8,321 bases of DNA from Deltaproteobacteria bacterium (GCA_021778975.1 JAJYBO010000121.1:1-8321), one strand, 5' to 3'; positions 1-7,381 are shown, counted from the stretch's first letter. Program-made: numbers and translations. Notes: generated from the sequence alone by a model not told the origin.

Positions 1-604
1 CGTCAGCAAAAGACCCATTCTGGAATATTACAAAAACAACTGCATTATTTTTTTTATTCCGGCCGTATTTACCGCCCTGAGCATCCTGGAGAAGGAAGTT
101 TTCCAGTTTTCCATGTCCGATGTTCTTTCGGGGTATGCGTTTCTCATGAATTTCTTCAAGAATGAATTCGCCTATGACGTGGATAAATCTCCGGATTACT
201 ATGTCCGAAAAACCCTGAAGGCGTTTATTGACGACGCCATTTTGATTCCGCACCCGACGCTGCCGGAAACCTATAACGTAACGGCCGTGGGGTTCAGAAA
301 GCTTCGCCTGTTCGCCCGTCTCATCAAAGCCTATTTCGAGTCATACTGGATCGTGTTGAATTTTTTCATGCGATATCCCAAAAACACCGTGGATGCCGGT
401 GAACGCTCCCGGAAGATACTTTCACGCGGCAACCGGATGTACAAACGCCGGGAAATCGAACGCAAGGAAGCGCTCTCTAAAATCAATTATAAAAACGCCG
501 AAGATTTTTTTATCACCCATGGCGTTGCCGGATCGGAAGATAAAGATCAAATTGAATTTTATGCCAGCACCATTCAAAAATACCTGCGGGTTCTCTCCGT
601 ATAG
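1..604 (+). CDS. plsB: Glycerol-3-phosphate acyltransferase (PlsB type), C-terminal part, 5' truncated by window edge
   Basis: The reading frame is open from base 2 to the TAG at 602-604, giving about 200 residues. The first internal ATG, at 113, is not the true start because similar-looking sequence continues upstream of it. The visible part matches the C-terminal domain of PlsB-like enzymes. It begins near a Tyr-Tyr-Lys-Asn-Asn segment followed by a hydrophobic stretch, comparable to the YYRNN-hydrophobic region of known PlsB, and ends in a basic helix (about GNRMYKRREIERKEALSKIN) and a short tail. The family transfers a fatty acyl group to position 1 of glycerol-3-phosphate at the inner membrane, the first step of phospholipid synthesis. 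The catalytic HX4D block lies outside the window, so activity cannot be judged. The next gene starts 18 bases downstream in the same frame, which suggests co-transcription. The assignment rests on recalled family resemblance only. Confidence 0.75.
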   Translation, partial: VSKRPILEYYKNNCIIFFIPAVFTALSILEKEVFQFSMSDVLSGYAFLMNFFKNEFAYDVDKSPDYYVRKTLKAFIDDAILIPHPTLPETYNVTAVGFRKLRLFARLIKAYFESYWIVLNFFMRYPKNTVDAGERSRKILSRGNRMYKRREIERKEALSKINYKNAEDFFITHGVAGSEDKDQIEFYASTIQKYLRVLSV

Positions 605-622
605 CAACTGTCGCAACTTCTC

Positions 623-2374
623 ATGAAAGCGCTCATTCTATGCGCCGGGTTGGGGACACGTCTGCTGCCCCATACCCGGCATATTCCCAAGCCTTTGTTT
701 CCTCTGGACGGTGTACCGCTGCTCGACCGCATCATCCGGCGTCTGATACAGGCCGGATGTCAGGCGATCATGATCAATACGCACCACCTGAACCATATGA
801 TCGAGGCGTTCGTCGCGGACAGACCGTACGCTATTCCTGTCCAGACCCGTTTTGAACCCCGTATTTTGGGAACCGGCGGCGCCATTCGAAATATTCGGGA
901 TTTCTGGAAAGATGCGCCGCTGATGGTCGTCAACGGCGATATTGTCACGAATATTGATCTGAAAGCCGTGTACGCTTTTCATCGCCGGCGCAACCATCCG
1001 GCCACCCTCGTGCTTTACGATTACCCGCCGGTCAACACCGTTTGGGTTGACGTCGCGAACCGTGTCCTCGGTTTCGATACAGACGGCGCCGACCGCATCG
1101 CTGGCGTTTCACCGGCGGAAATTCAGCAGGCGTCTGTCACCAGACTGACATTTACGGGCATTCAGGTCATCGCTCCGGAAGTCTTGGACTGGATTCCGGA
1201 AGAGGCTGAATCCAGCAGCATCGCGATGTACCAGGCCATGATCCGCAATGGCCGGAGCGTTCAGGGATATGTTCCCGAAAATGCTTCCTGGAGAGATATC
1301 GGAACCCCGGTGCAGTATCAGACGGCGGCGCTGGATGCGCTGGCGCCGCGGGCGTTTCGAAACGCATTTTCGGAGGCGCCGTCAGCCCCTATCCGTATCA
1401 CGCCTGTCGCAGGAGACGGCTCCGACCGTTTGTGGCGACGGCTGTCAACCCCGCGACATTCCCTGATCGCAGCGATTCACGATATCAACAGCGGACCCCA
1501 GCCGGACAACCCCACGGAAATGGATGCCTGCGTCGCTATTGGCCGGCATCTGCATCACCGGAAGGTCGCTGTTCCGCAGATTTACGTGGCGGACCGGTTT
1601 TCCGGGGTGGTGATCGCCGAAGACCTGGGCGATACGCATCTCCAGTCCATTATTCTGAAATCTCCGGATGAAATCGCCATACGGTTCTGGTGCCGGAAAG
1701 CGATCCGCCTTTTGATTTCACTTTCGGTATCGGGCGCGCAGGGATTCGATATTTCCTGGACATACCAGACGCCTGAATATGACAGAACGATGATTCTGGA
1801 AAAAGAGTGCCGCTATTTCGTGAAAGCGTTCCTGCAAGGGTGCCTGCACTCGCCGGTTCATTTCGCGGATTTGTCGCCGGAATTCAACCGGCTGGCGGAC
1901 AACGCGCTGGAAGGCGCGGTGACAGGCTTCATGCACCGCGACTTTCAGTCCCGGAACATCATGGTCAAAGATGGTCGCCTTTTCGCCATAGATTTTCAGG
2001 CGGGCCGCAAAGGGCCGATTCAGTACGATCTGGCCTCGCTGTTGATAGACCCCTATGTGAACCTTGCTCCGGAACTCCAGGAAGCGCTGCTGGAATATGC
2101 TATCCAGGAGCTTTCCCGTCATATGCCCGTTCAGCGTCCGGCGTTCATTCACAGTTACCGTCATTGCCGGATCACCCGGAATCTTCAGATACTGGGCGCT
2201 TTCGGTTTTTTGACAAAGATTAAAGGAAAGACCGGCTTCAGCGCGTATATTCCCGCGGCGATTCATATGCTGAACCAGTCTCTGTCCCAGGTATCCTCTC
2301 CGGATTTTTCTCGGTTAACCCAAATCGCCGCGGGTCTTCAACAGGACATCACCCTATACCATGAAACTGTTTGA
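623..2374 (+). CDS. Fused sugar-1-phosphate nucleotidyltransferase and aminoglycoside-phosphotransferase-type sugar kinase (MurU-AmgK-like)
   Basis: This 583-residue protein has two enzyme domains. Residues 1 to about 240 are an NTP_transferase domain: the nucleotide-binding loop LCAGLGTRL (6-14) with PKP at 22-24, an LGTGGA loop at 82-87, the metal-binding GD at 105-106 and WRDIGTP at 223-229. Residues about 255-583 are a COG3178/APH-fold kinase: a GDGSDRLWRRL loop at 264-274, AEDLGD at 332-337, the catalytic HRDFQSRN at 438-445 (Asp440, Asn445) and the metal-binding IDFQ at 456-459. In Pseudomonas, AmgK phosphorylates MurNAc or GlcNAc at C1, and MurU then adds UMP to the MurNAc-1-phosphate, recycling cell-wall sugar and bypassing MurA. 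The same two domains in one chain fit this pathway, but another sugar is possible. All key motifs appear intact. No Shine-Dalgarno sequence is visible before the ATG and no alternative start follows the plsB stop, so translation is probably coupled. The 3' end overlaps tatD by 14 bases. Confidence 0.85.
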   Translation: MKALILCAGLGTRLLPHTRHIPKPLFPLDGVPLLDRIIRRLIQAGCQAIMINTHHLNHMIEAFVADRPYAIPVQTRFEPRILGTGGAIRNIRDFWKDAPLMVVNGDIVTNIDLKAVYAFHRRRNHPATLVLYDYPPVNTVWVDVANRVLGFDTDGADRIAGVSPAEIQQASVTRLTFTGIQVIAPEVLDWIPEEAESSSIAMYQAMIRNGRSVQGYVPENASWRDIGTPVQYQTAALDALAPRAFRNAFSEAPSAPIRITPVAGDGSDRLWRRLSTPRHSLIAAIHDINSGPQPDNPTEMDACVAIGRHLHHRKVAVPQIYVADRFSGVVIAEDLGDTHLQSIILKSPDEIAIRFWCRKAIRLLISLSVSGAQGFDISWTYQTPEYDRTMILEKECRYFVKAFLQGCLHSPVHFADLSPEFNRLADNALEGAVTGFMHRDFQSRNIMVKDGRLFAIDFQAGRKGPIQYDLASLLIDPYVNLAPELQEALLEYAIQELSRHMPVQRPAFIHSYRHCRITRNLQILGAFGFLTKIKGKTGFSAYIPAAIHMLNQSLSQVSSPDFSRLTQIAAGLQQDITLYHETV

Positions 2375-3155
2375 CAGCCACTGCCATCTCGATGACAGCA
2401 CCTATGATGCAGACCTTGACGAAGTGCTGCAACGCGCCGCAGACGCCGGTGTAGCCGCCATGATGATCGCCGGCATTGATCTGAAAGCATCCCAAAAAGC
2501 CGTCGTCATCGCCGCATCGCGCCCCCACATCTTTGCGGCGGTGGGGTTTCATCCTCACGACACGGCCTCGGCGGACGACGCCGCCATGCAGCAGCTTTGC
2601 AAGCTGGCGGGGCATGTGAAAGCAAAGGCGTGGGGCGAGATCGGTCTGGATTTTTACCGCATGCACACCCCGCAGCCGATTCAGGAAAAATGGCTGATCC
2701 GCCAGATCGAGGCGGCTGACGAGATGGACATGCCGATCATTTTTCATGAAAGAGACAGCGACGGCCGCCTGCTGTCCATCCTGAAAACGTATCACCGGCA
2801 TCCCGGAAACGGGGTCATCCATTGTTTCAGCGGCACTCACGCGGAATTGATGCAGTATCTGGAAATGGGGTACCGCATTGGCGTCACCGGCATTCTCACG
2901 CTTCAGAGCCGCGGCGCGGATCTTCGCGAGCTGGTTTCGGAAATTCCCCGAGACCGGCTTCTGATCGAAACGGACGCCCCGTATCTGACGCCGGCGCCCG
3001 AAAAAAACCGCTTTCGGAGAAACGAACCGGCTTTCGTGAAATCCGTGTTGATAAAACTGTCGGAAGTCCTTGACGAAAATCCGGAAGTGCTGGCGGAAAC
3101 ACTATGGAGCAACACCTGCGTACTTTTTCGGATATCCCCCGAATCACTATCCTGA
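2361..3155 (+). CDS. tatD: TatD-family metal-dependent hydrolase (DNase-like)
   Basis: This is a 264-residue amidohydrolase-fold TIM barrel of the usual TatD/YcfH length (about 260). The full set of metal-ligand motifs is visible: DSHCHLD near the N-terminus (His7, His9), GEIGLDFY at 92-99 (Glu93), His129 in IIFHERD, HCFSG at 154-158 and ETDAPYLTP at 203-211 (Asp205), followed by RRNEPAFV. Members are divalent-metal-dependent nucleases with 3'-5' exonuclease activity on DNA, and some are reported to act on D-aminoacyl-tRNA. Despite the name they have no required role in Tat export. The ATG lies inside the last codons of the upstream fusion gene, a 14-base overlap that implies translational coupling. 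A weak AGGA at 2343-2346 is rather far from the start. The family is certain; the physiological substrate is not, and paralogues (TatD, YcfH, YjjV) cannot be separated from the sequence alone. Confidence 0.93.
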   Translation: MKLFDSHCHLDDSTYDADLDEVLQRAADAGVAAMMIAGIDLKASQKAVVIAASRPHIFAAVGFHPHDTASADDAAMQQLCKLAGHVKAKAWGEIGLDFYRMHTPQPIQEKWLIRQIEAADEMDMPIIFHERDSDGRLLSILKTYHRHPGNGVIHCFSGTHAELMQYLEMGYRIGVTGILTLQSRGADLRELVSEIPRDRLLIETDAPYLTPAPEKNRFRRNEPAFVKSVLIKLSEVLDENPEVLAETLWSNTCVLFRISPESLS

Positions 3156-3172
3156 AATTCATTGCTATAGAT

Positions 3173-3178
3173 AAGGAG
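3173..3178 (+). promoter_or_regulatory. Ribosome binding site for ychJ
   Basis: A strong Shine-Dalgarno stretch, AAGGAG, ends about six bases before the ATG at 3185. It decides the start against an in-frame ATG at 3104, which lies inside tatD, has no such site and would add 27 residues that do not fit the family's N-terminal Cys-Pro-Cys-Gly motif. Confidence 0.8.
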
Positions 3179-3184
3179 ATCACT

Positions 3185-3670
3185 ATGGAACTTTGCCCCT
3201 GCGGCTCTTCACTGCCTTACAGCGAATGCTGCGAACCGCTGATTAAAAACGAAAGGCCGGCGGAAACCGCTGAAGCGCTCATGCGCTCCCGGTACGCGGC
3301 CTACGCCAAAACCGAAGTGGAATACATCATCCGCACCACCCATCCGGTGCAGCGGAAGCAGGATTCAGAGCAGAATATCCGGAACTGGTCTCAGAATTCC
3401 GTCTGGCATGATCTTCAGATTCTGAGAACCGAAGACGGCGCGGCAAACGACCAGACCGGAATCGTCGAGTTCATCGCCAGTTATACGGAAAATGGCGATG
3501 AGGTCGAGCATCACGAACTGGCGCAGTTCAAAAAGGAGCATGGAACCTGGTTTTTCTGGGATGGAACCGCGCCCAGGCCCAAACAATATATTCGTGAAAC
3601 CCCCAAAACAGGCCGTAACGATCCCTGCCCCTGCGGAAGCGGAAAAAAATTCAAGAAATGCTGCGGTTGA
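3185..3670 (+). CDS. ychJ: YchJ family protein with SEC-C zinc-binding motifs
   Basis: This 161-residue protein is close to E. coli YchJ in length (about 150). It has cysteine-rich motifs at both ends: CPCGSSLPYSECC at residues 4-16, and a canonical SEC-C motif, RNDPCPCGSGKKFKKCCG, at 144-161. The SEC-C motif is the zinc-binding element also found at the end of SecA. Between them is the family's conserved core, with LMRSRYAAY at 32-40, TTHP at 51-54 and a WFFWDG segment at 122-127. The fold is NTF2-like and the cellular role is unknown, although the zinc sites suggest protein or ribosome contacts. The start is set by a strong ribosome binding site, 29 bases after the tatD stop, so it is probably the last gene of the upstream operon. 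No clear hairpin terminator follows it. Confidence 0.92.
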   Translation: MELCPCGSSLPYSECCEPLIKNERPAETAEALMRSRYAAYAKTEVEYIIRTTHPVQRKQDSEQNIRNWSQNSVWHDLQILRTEDGAANDQTGIVEFIASYTENGDEVEHHELAQFKKEHGTWFFWDGTAPRPKQYIRETPKTGRNDPCPCGSGKKFKKCCG

Positions 3671-3695
3671 CATCAATGGTGGTTCATTACAGAAT
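3667..3695 (+). promoter_or_regulatory. Candidate sigma-70 promoter for the glycosyltransferase unit
   Basis: A perfect TTGACA (3667-3672) overlaps the ychJ stop codon. A 17-base spacer separates it from CAGAAT (3690-3695), which matches the -10 consensus at four of six positions. It sits at the head of the 117-base gap before the glycosyltransferase genes, the only sizeable gap in the co-directional run. The -10 is weak and no operator is evident, so this is a plausible but unproven start for the second transcription unit. Confidence 0.3.
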
Positions 3696-3719
3696 GATTT
3701 TGTCATTTACGGATTATCT

Positions 3720-3791
3720 ATGATAAGAGAATCGAAACTTGCGCCGGATATCCAGATTTCGGGCTTTCATCAACTTCAGTCACTATATTGA
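3720..3791 (+). CDS. Possible 23-residue leader peptide
   Basis: A short ORF opens at an ATG with an ACGGA ribosome-binding-like sequence six bases upstream (3709-3713). It ends at TGA 3789-3791, which overlaps the TTG start (3788) of the following glycosyltransferase in a TTGA arrangement. The peptide has no run of a single amino acid, no signal-peptide character and no family that I recognise. If translated, it could couple initiation at the weak TTG start to an upstream ribosome. It may equally be a chance ORF, since openings of this size are common. Confidence 0.22.
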   Translation: MIRESKLAPDIQISGFHQLQSLY

Positions 3792-5002
3792 AACGGCAAC
3801 CGTCAGGCGTGGACTCGACCTACAATATCCTCATGTATTCCCATGACACCTATGGCCTGGGCCATATACGGCGCACCATGTCCATTGCGTCCCACCTGGC
3901 CGTGCCGGATGTCAATGTGCTGATTCTGACAGGCTCTCCAATTGCCGGTCGGTTTTGTTTTCCGGAACGAATTGATTTTGTACGCATTCCCGGAATGATT
4001 AAAAAAACCAACGATGAATATCTTCCCATGGCCATTAAAATCAACCCTCAACATGCCATGGATATTCGAACAAGTATCATCACGGCGACGGCGCAGGCGT
4101 TTCGGCCGCATCTCTTCATTGTGGACAAGGAACCGCTGGGGCTGAACAAAGAGGTGCTGCCCACCCTTCAATGGCTGCGGCAGCGCCTGCCCAGAACGCG
4201 CACCATTCTGGGGTTGCGGGATATCATGGACGAAGCCGAGACAATCCGGAGCGACTGGAGCAAGAAAGGGGTCTATCAGGTTCTGGACGAGCTTTACAGC
4301 GAAATCTGGATATATGGCAACCAGGAACTCTACGACCCGGTTCATGAATACGCCATGCCGGAGGCCGTCAGCCGGAAAATGTTCTTTACCGGCTACATTC
4401 CCAGAAAAACGCCAGGCAAAGACGCCATCCAGCGCGTCCGGAAAAAAAACGCCCTGCATACCGACGAAAAACTTGTTCTGGTCACCACCGGCGGCGGTGG
4501 CGATGGATACGCCGTGATGAACAACTTTCTGAGTATGCTGGAAAATATTTCCGGACCGCCGCACTTTAAAAGTGTTCTGATTACAGGCCCCTTCATGCCG
4601 GAAAAAGAGCGGGAAGATATTTTTTCCAGAGCCAGAAAACTGGGTATCCGCACCTGGGAATTTTACCGGCGCATGGAGGAGATCATGGCCGCCGCGGATC
4701 TGGTGGTCAGCATGGGCGGCTATAACACCATCTGTGAAATTCTTACCCAGGGTACGATCTCTCTGGTCATCCCTCGTGAGACACCCCGAAAAGAGCAACT
4801 TATCCGGGCAAAGGCGCTCCATGAACAGAACCTTCTGGACTATATTCCGTGGGATAGCATGTCTCCTGGCAGCCTTTGCGCCGGCATCATGAAATTGTTG
4901 ACGCATCCGGATCCTTACCGGGAAGCCATTCGCCATTTTCAACTTACCGGGCTGGTTACCATGAGAAAGCGGCTCGATATCTTCAGGACATCAGAAACAT
5001 GA
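3788..5002 (+). CDS. MurG-like GT-B glycosyltransferase (COG4671 type)
   Basis: The predicted protein has 404 residues. It has the two-domain GT-B look of the COG4671 'predicted glycosyl transferase' group, which is distantly related to MurG (GT28). The N-terminal half opens with YSHDTYGLGHIRR (17-29), an acceptor-side glycine/histidine loop like the MurG GHI segment. The C-terminal half has a TTGGGGDG phosphate-binding turn at 233-240 and the nucleotide-sugar signature SMGGYNTICE at 308-317, followed by PRETPRKEQ at 329-337. No signal peptide or transmembrane segment is visible, so it probably works at the cytoplasmic face. The start is uncertain: TTG 3788 gives the full length, while GTG 3809 and ATG 3833 are in-frame alternatives and no strong ribosome binding site marks any of them. 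The stop overlaps the next gene (ATGA). Donor and acceptor sugars cannot be inferred. Confidence 0.8.
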   Translation: MKRQPSGVDSTYNILMYSHDTYGLGHIRRTMSIASHLAVPDVNVLILTGSPIAGRFCFPERIDFVRIPGMIKKTNDEYLPMAIKINPQHAMDIRTSIITATAQAFRPHLFIVDKEPLGLNKEVLPTLQWLRQRLPRTRTILGLRDIMDEAETIRSDWSKKGVYQVLDELYSEIWIYGNQELYDPVHEYAMPEAVSRKMFFTGYIPRKTPGKDAIQRVRKKNALHTDEKLVLVTTGGGGDGYAVMNNFLSMLENISGPPHFKSVLITGPFMPEKEREDIFSRARKLGIRTWEFYRRMEEIMAAADLVVSMGGYNTICEILTQGTISLVIPRETPRKEQLIRAKALHEQNLLDYIPWDSMSPGSLCAGIMKLLTHPDPYREAIRHFQLTGLVTMRKRLDIFRTSET

Positions 5003-6252
5003 ACACCCCCCCTGTACTGGGGATGATCCTCAAAGGCTACCCCAGGATTTCCGAAACCTTCATCTCCAACGAAATATTGCTGCTGGAGACGCTTGGCATC
5101 CACATTCATATCATTTCGATGCGCCAGCCCAGAGAATCTTTCTCTCACGCCAGCATCCGTCAGATACGCGCCCGCGTTGATTATCTGCCAGAAGCCCTGA
5201 CACTTGCTTCTCTGCCGGTGCTGCTGTCGTTCAACCTGCAACTGGCGATAAAGCGTCCCAACGCCTGTTCAACCGCATTGAAGGCGGCGTTGCGCCGATT
5301 TCGTCGCACCCGCAAGGTGGCGACATTCAAGCATCTCTTGCAGGCGGGATATCTGGTGGAGAAAATTCTTCCCGGAAGCGGCATCACCCATTTTCATGCC
5401 CATTTCGCCCATTCTCCCACATCCGTGGCCTTTTACGCCAGTCTTCTCAGCGGCGTTCCGTTCAGCTTCACGGCGCATGCCAAAGACATTTACACATCGC
5501 ATCCGGAACAGCTCCAGGAAAAAATGCGTTACGCCCGGTTTGTCATCACCTGTACGGAATACAACCGCCAATACCTTGCAGGCTTGGCGAACAGTCCGAC
5601 GCCGCCCATTTATCGGGTATATCACGGCATTGACACCCGTCTTTTTTCTGGATGGTCCCAAAACACCGCGCCGGCGCCGCCATACCGGATTTTGACCATA
5701 TCCCGGCTCACTGCCAAAAAGGGGCTTCCCACTGTGTTTAAAGCACTGGGAATGCTCCGGGATCGGGGAATACCGTTTCGTCACACGCTCATCGGCGATG
5801 GCGATGACAGCGAATCGCTCCGCCGTCTGGTGCAGGTGCTGCATCTGGAGACCCTGACGGCGTGGAAGGGAACGTTGCCGCATGGGGCGGTGGTTCGGCA
5901 GTTCCGCGACGCCGATATCTTCGTTTTGGGATGTGAGATTGCCGCCAACGGTGACCGGGATGGAATTCCAAACGTCTGTGTGGAAAGCATGGCGATGGGC
6001 GTTCCGGTTGTGGCCACCACCGTATCCGCTATCCCGGAATTGATCGAAAGCGAAAAAACCGGGCTGCTCGTGGAACCGGGAAACCCCGGCGCGCTGGCGG
6101 ACGCCATGCTTCGGCTGCTGACGGATCATGACCTGAGAACACGCATCATTCCGGCGGCGGCGCGTCAGGTGCAGGAAAATTTCGACAATCGCCGTCTGAT
6201 CCAATGGCCGGCGGCGCTTTATCAGGCGGCATTGACGGCAACAAGCGGCTGA
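4999..6252 (+). CDS. GT4 family glycosyltransferase (WcaL-like)
   Basis: From ATG 4999 the protein has 417 residues, a normal length for GT4. It is a retaining GT-B enzyme. The visible elements are a YPRISETFISNEI start (14-26), HFHAHFAHSPTSVA at 131-144, FTAHAKDIY at 157-165, a Rossmann-entry segment with SRLTAKKG at 235-242, GDGDD at 267-270 and the donor-binding region DGIPNVCVESMAMGVPVVAT at 321-340. The usual EX7E pair appears here as Asp321...Glu329, a conservative change. The first half resembles colanic-acid-type enzymes such as WcaL. The start was chosen because ATG overlaps the preceding TGA (ATGA, 4999-5002); the longer in-frame opening to 4876 would lie deep inside the upstream gene. 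It should add a sugar to a lipid-linked or growing surface glycan, but the linkage is unknown. Confidence 0.88.
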   Translation: MNTPPVLGMILKGYPRISETFISNEILLLETLGIHIHIISMRQPRESFSHASIRQIRARVDYLPEALTLASLPVLLSFNLQLAIKRPNACSTALKAALRRFRRTRKVATFKHLLQAGYLVEKILPGSGITHFHAHFAHSPTSVAFYASLLSGVPFSFTAHAKDIYTSHPEQLQEKMRYARFVITCTEYNRQYLAGLANSPTPPIYRVYHGIDTRLFSGWSQNTAPAPPYRILTISRLTAKKGLPTVFKALGMLRDRGIPFRHTLIGDGDDSESLRRLVQVLHLETLTAWKGTLPHGAVVRQFRDADIFVLGCEIAANGDRDGIPNVCVESMAMGVPVVATTVSAIPELIESEKTGLLVEPGNPGALADAMLRLLTDHDLRTRIIPAAARQVQENFDNRRLIQWPAALYQAALTATSG

Positions 6253-6257
6253 CAGTC

Positions 6258-7367
6258 ATGACGGCCATTGCCTATTATACCCCGTTCAAGCCCCTGGGAT
6301 TTCCTCACCCCTCCGGAGATTTGACCATTGCCACCGGGCTTCGGGATCATCTTCTGGGCGCGGGCTTCCGGATGTCCTATCCCAGCCGTCTGAGAGCCAG
6401 ATGGATATACGGAAAGCCCTGGTTGTGGCCGGTCATCCTTCGGGATCGGCGGCGCAGTCTCCGTATCAATCCCCGTCCGGATATCTGGCTGACCTATCAT
6501 ACCTACTACAAATCTCCGGACGTACTGGGGCCGTGGGCTTCCCGGAAACTGGGCATTCCCTATGTCATTTTTCAGGGAATCTATTCGACCCGCCCCCAAA
6601 GACACTGGAAAACCGCCGCCGGATTTTATCTGAACCGCCGGGCGCTGCTTCAGGCGCAGCATGTGTTCACCAACCGCCGGGAAGATATGATCAATCTGCA
6701 ACGCATTATTGCGGATGAAAACCTCACCTATATCGCGCCGGGAATCGTTCCAGAGCAGTTCGTTTTCGACGCCGGGGCCAGAAATGACCTGCGCGCTGTG
6801 TGGAATATCACCGAATCGGAGCCGGTCATCCTGTCTGCCGCCATGTTCCGCACCGGGGTCAAATGTGATGGGCTTTCATGGCTTATCGAAACATGTGTCG
6901 TTCTTCATCGTCAGGGAGAGAAATTTCATCTGGTCATCGCCGGAGACGGTAAAGAGCGGCGGCGTCTGCTGGCCCTTGCGGAAAGACTGCCTTCCGAACG
7001 AGTTCATTTTATCGGAAAAATCCCCCGCTCCGAAATGCACCGCGTTTATAGCGCCTGCGATATCTTTGCATTTCCGGGAATTCGGGAAACATTGGGGATG
7101 GTATATTTAGAAGCCCAGTCCTGCGGGCTGCCGGTTGTGGCGTTTGAAAATGGCGGCATACCGGAAGTGGTCGAAAGCGGTGTCACCGGATTTCTGACGC
7201 CGCTTTTTGAGCATAAACCATACGCCGACGTCCTGCTGCGCCTGATGAACGATCTGCCGCTCTGCAGGCGCATGGGCGACGCCGGACAGCGCCGTGTTCG
7301 GACGGCTCACGATATCCACCGCAATTATCGGCGGATTGAAACGGTTTTACACCGCCTTGTGTCGTGA
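6258..7367 (+). CDS. GT4 family glycosyltransferase
   Basis: From ATG 6258 the protein has 369 residues. The N-terminal donor/acceptor half begins with a typical AIAYYTPFKPLGFPHPSGD strand-loop. The C-terminal half has VILSAAMFRTGVK (190-202), HLVIAGDGKE (224-233), FIGKIPRSEM (251-260) and the EX7E motif with Glu277 and Glu285 in RETLGMVYLEAQSCGLPVVA, followed by GGIPEVV at 299-305, all standard for GT4. The gap to the preceding stop is 5 bases. An in-frame opening at 6204 would overlap the previous gene by 49 bases and is less likely. No strong ribosome binding site is seen, so it is probably translated by coupling. It is the last gene of the three-enzyme unit and stops 10 bases from the convergent ferredoxin gene. 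The substrate is unknown. Confidence 0.87.
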   Translation: MTAIAYYTPFKPLGFPHPSGDLTIATGLRDHLLGAGFRMSYPSRLRARWIYGKPWLWPVILRDRRRSLRINPRPDIWLTYHTYYKSPDVLGPWASRKLGIPYVIFQGIYSTRPQRHWKTAAGFYLNRRALLQAQHVFTNRREDMINLQRIIADENLTYIAPGIVPEQFVFDAGARNDLRAVWNITESEPVILSAAMFRTGVKCDGLSWLIETCVVLHRQGEKFHLVIAGDGKERRRLLALAERLPSERVHFIGKIPRSEMHRVYSACDIFAFPGIRETLGMVYLEAQSCGLPVVAFENGGIPEVVESGVTGFLTPLFEHKPYADVLLRLMNDLPLCRRMGDAGQRRVRTAHDIHRNYRRIETVLHRLVS

Positions 7368-7381
7368 TATTACATTATCAC
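7364..7381. terminator. Weak inverted repeat between convergent stop codons
   Basis: GTGATA (7364-7369) and TATCAC (7376-7381) form a six-pair stem with a six-base loop, spanning the TGA stops of both the glycosyltransferase (+) and the ferredoxin gene (-). A short T-run (7390-7394) lies downstream on the plus strand. The stem is AT-rich and weak, so a role as a shared bidirectional terminator is only a possibility. Confidence 0.22.

Noticed and set aside
1718..2266. Minus-strand ORF (182 codons) opposite the kinase domain
   Set aside because: It is an antisense shadow of the APH-type kinase motifs, with no recognisable protein features of its own.
3104..3184. Longer N-terminus for YchJ starting at ATG 3104
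   Set aside because: It lies inside tatD and has no ribosome binding site, while ATG 3185 has a strong AAGGAG and gives the family's usual N-terminus.
3803..4942. Long minus-strand ORF (379 codons) opposite the MurG-like glycosyltransferase
   Set aside because: It is the antisense shadow of a gene with clear family motifs, and its translation shows no domain pattern.
4876..4998. Longer N-terminus for the first GT4 protein
   Set aside because: It would overlap the upstream gene by more than 120 bases. The ATGA junction at 4999 gives a normal GT4 start.
5269..6204. Minus-strand ORF (311 codons) opposite the first GT4 gene
   Set aside because: It is an antisense shadow; the plus-strand frame carries all the GT4 motifs.
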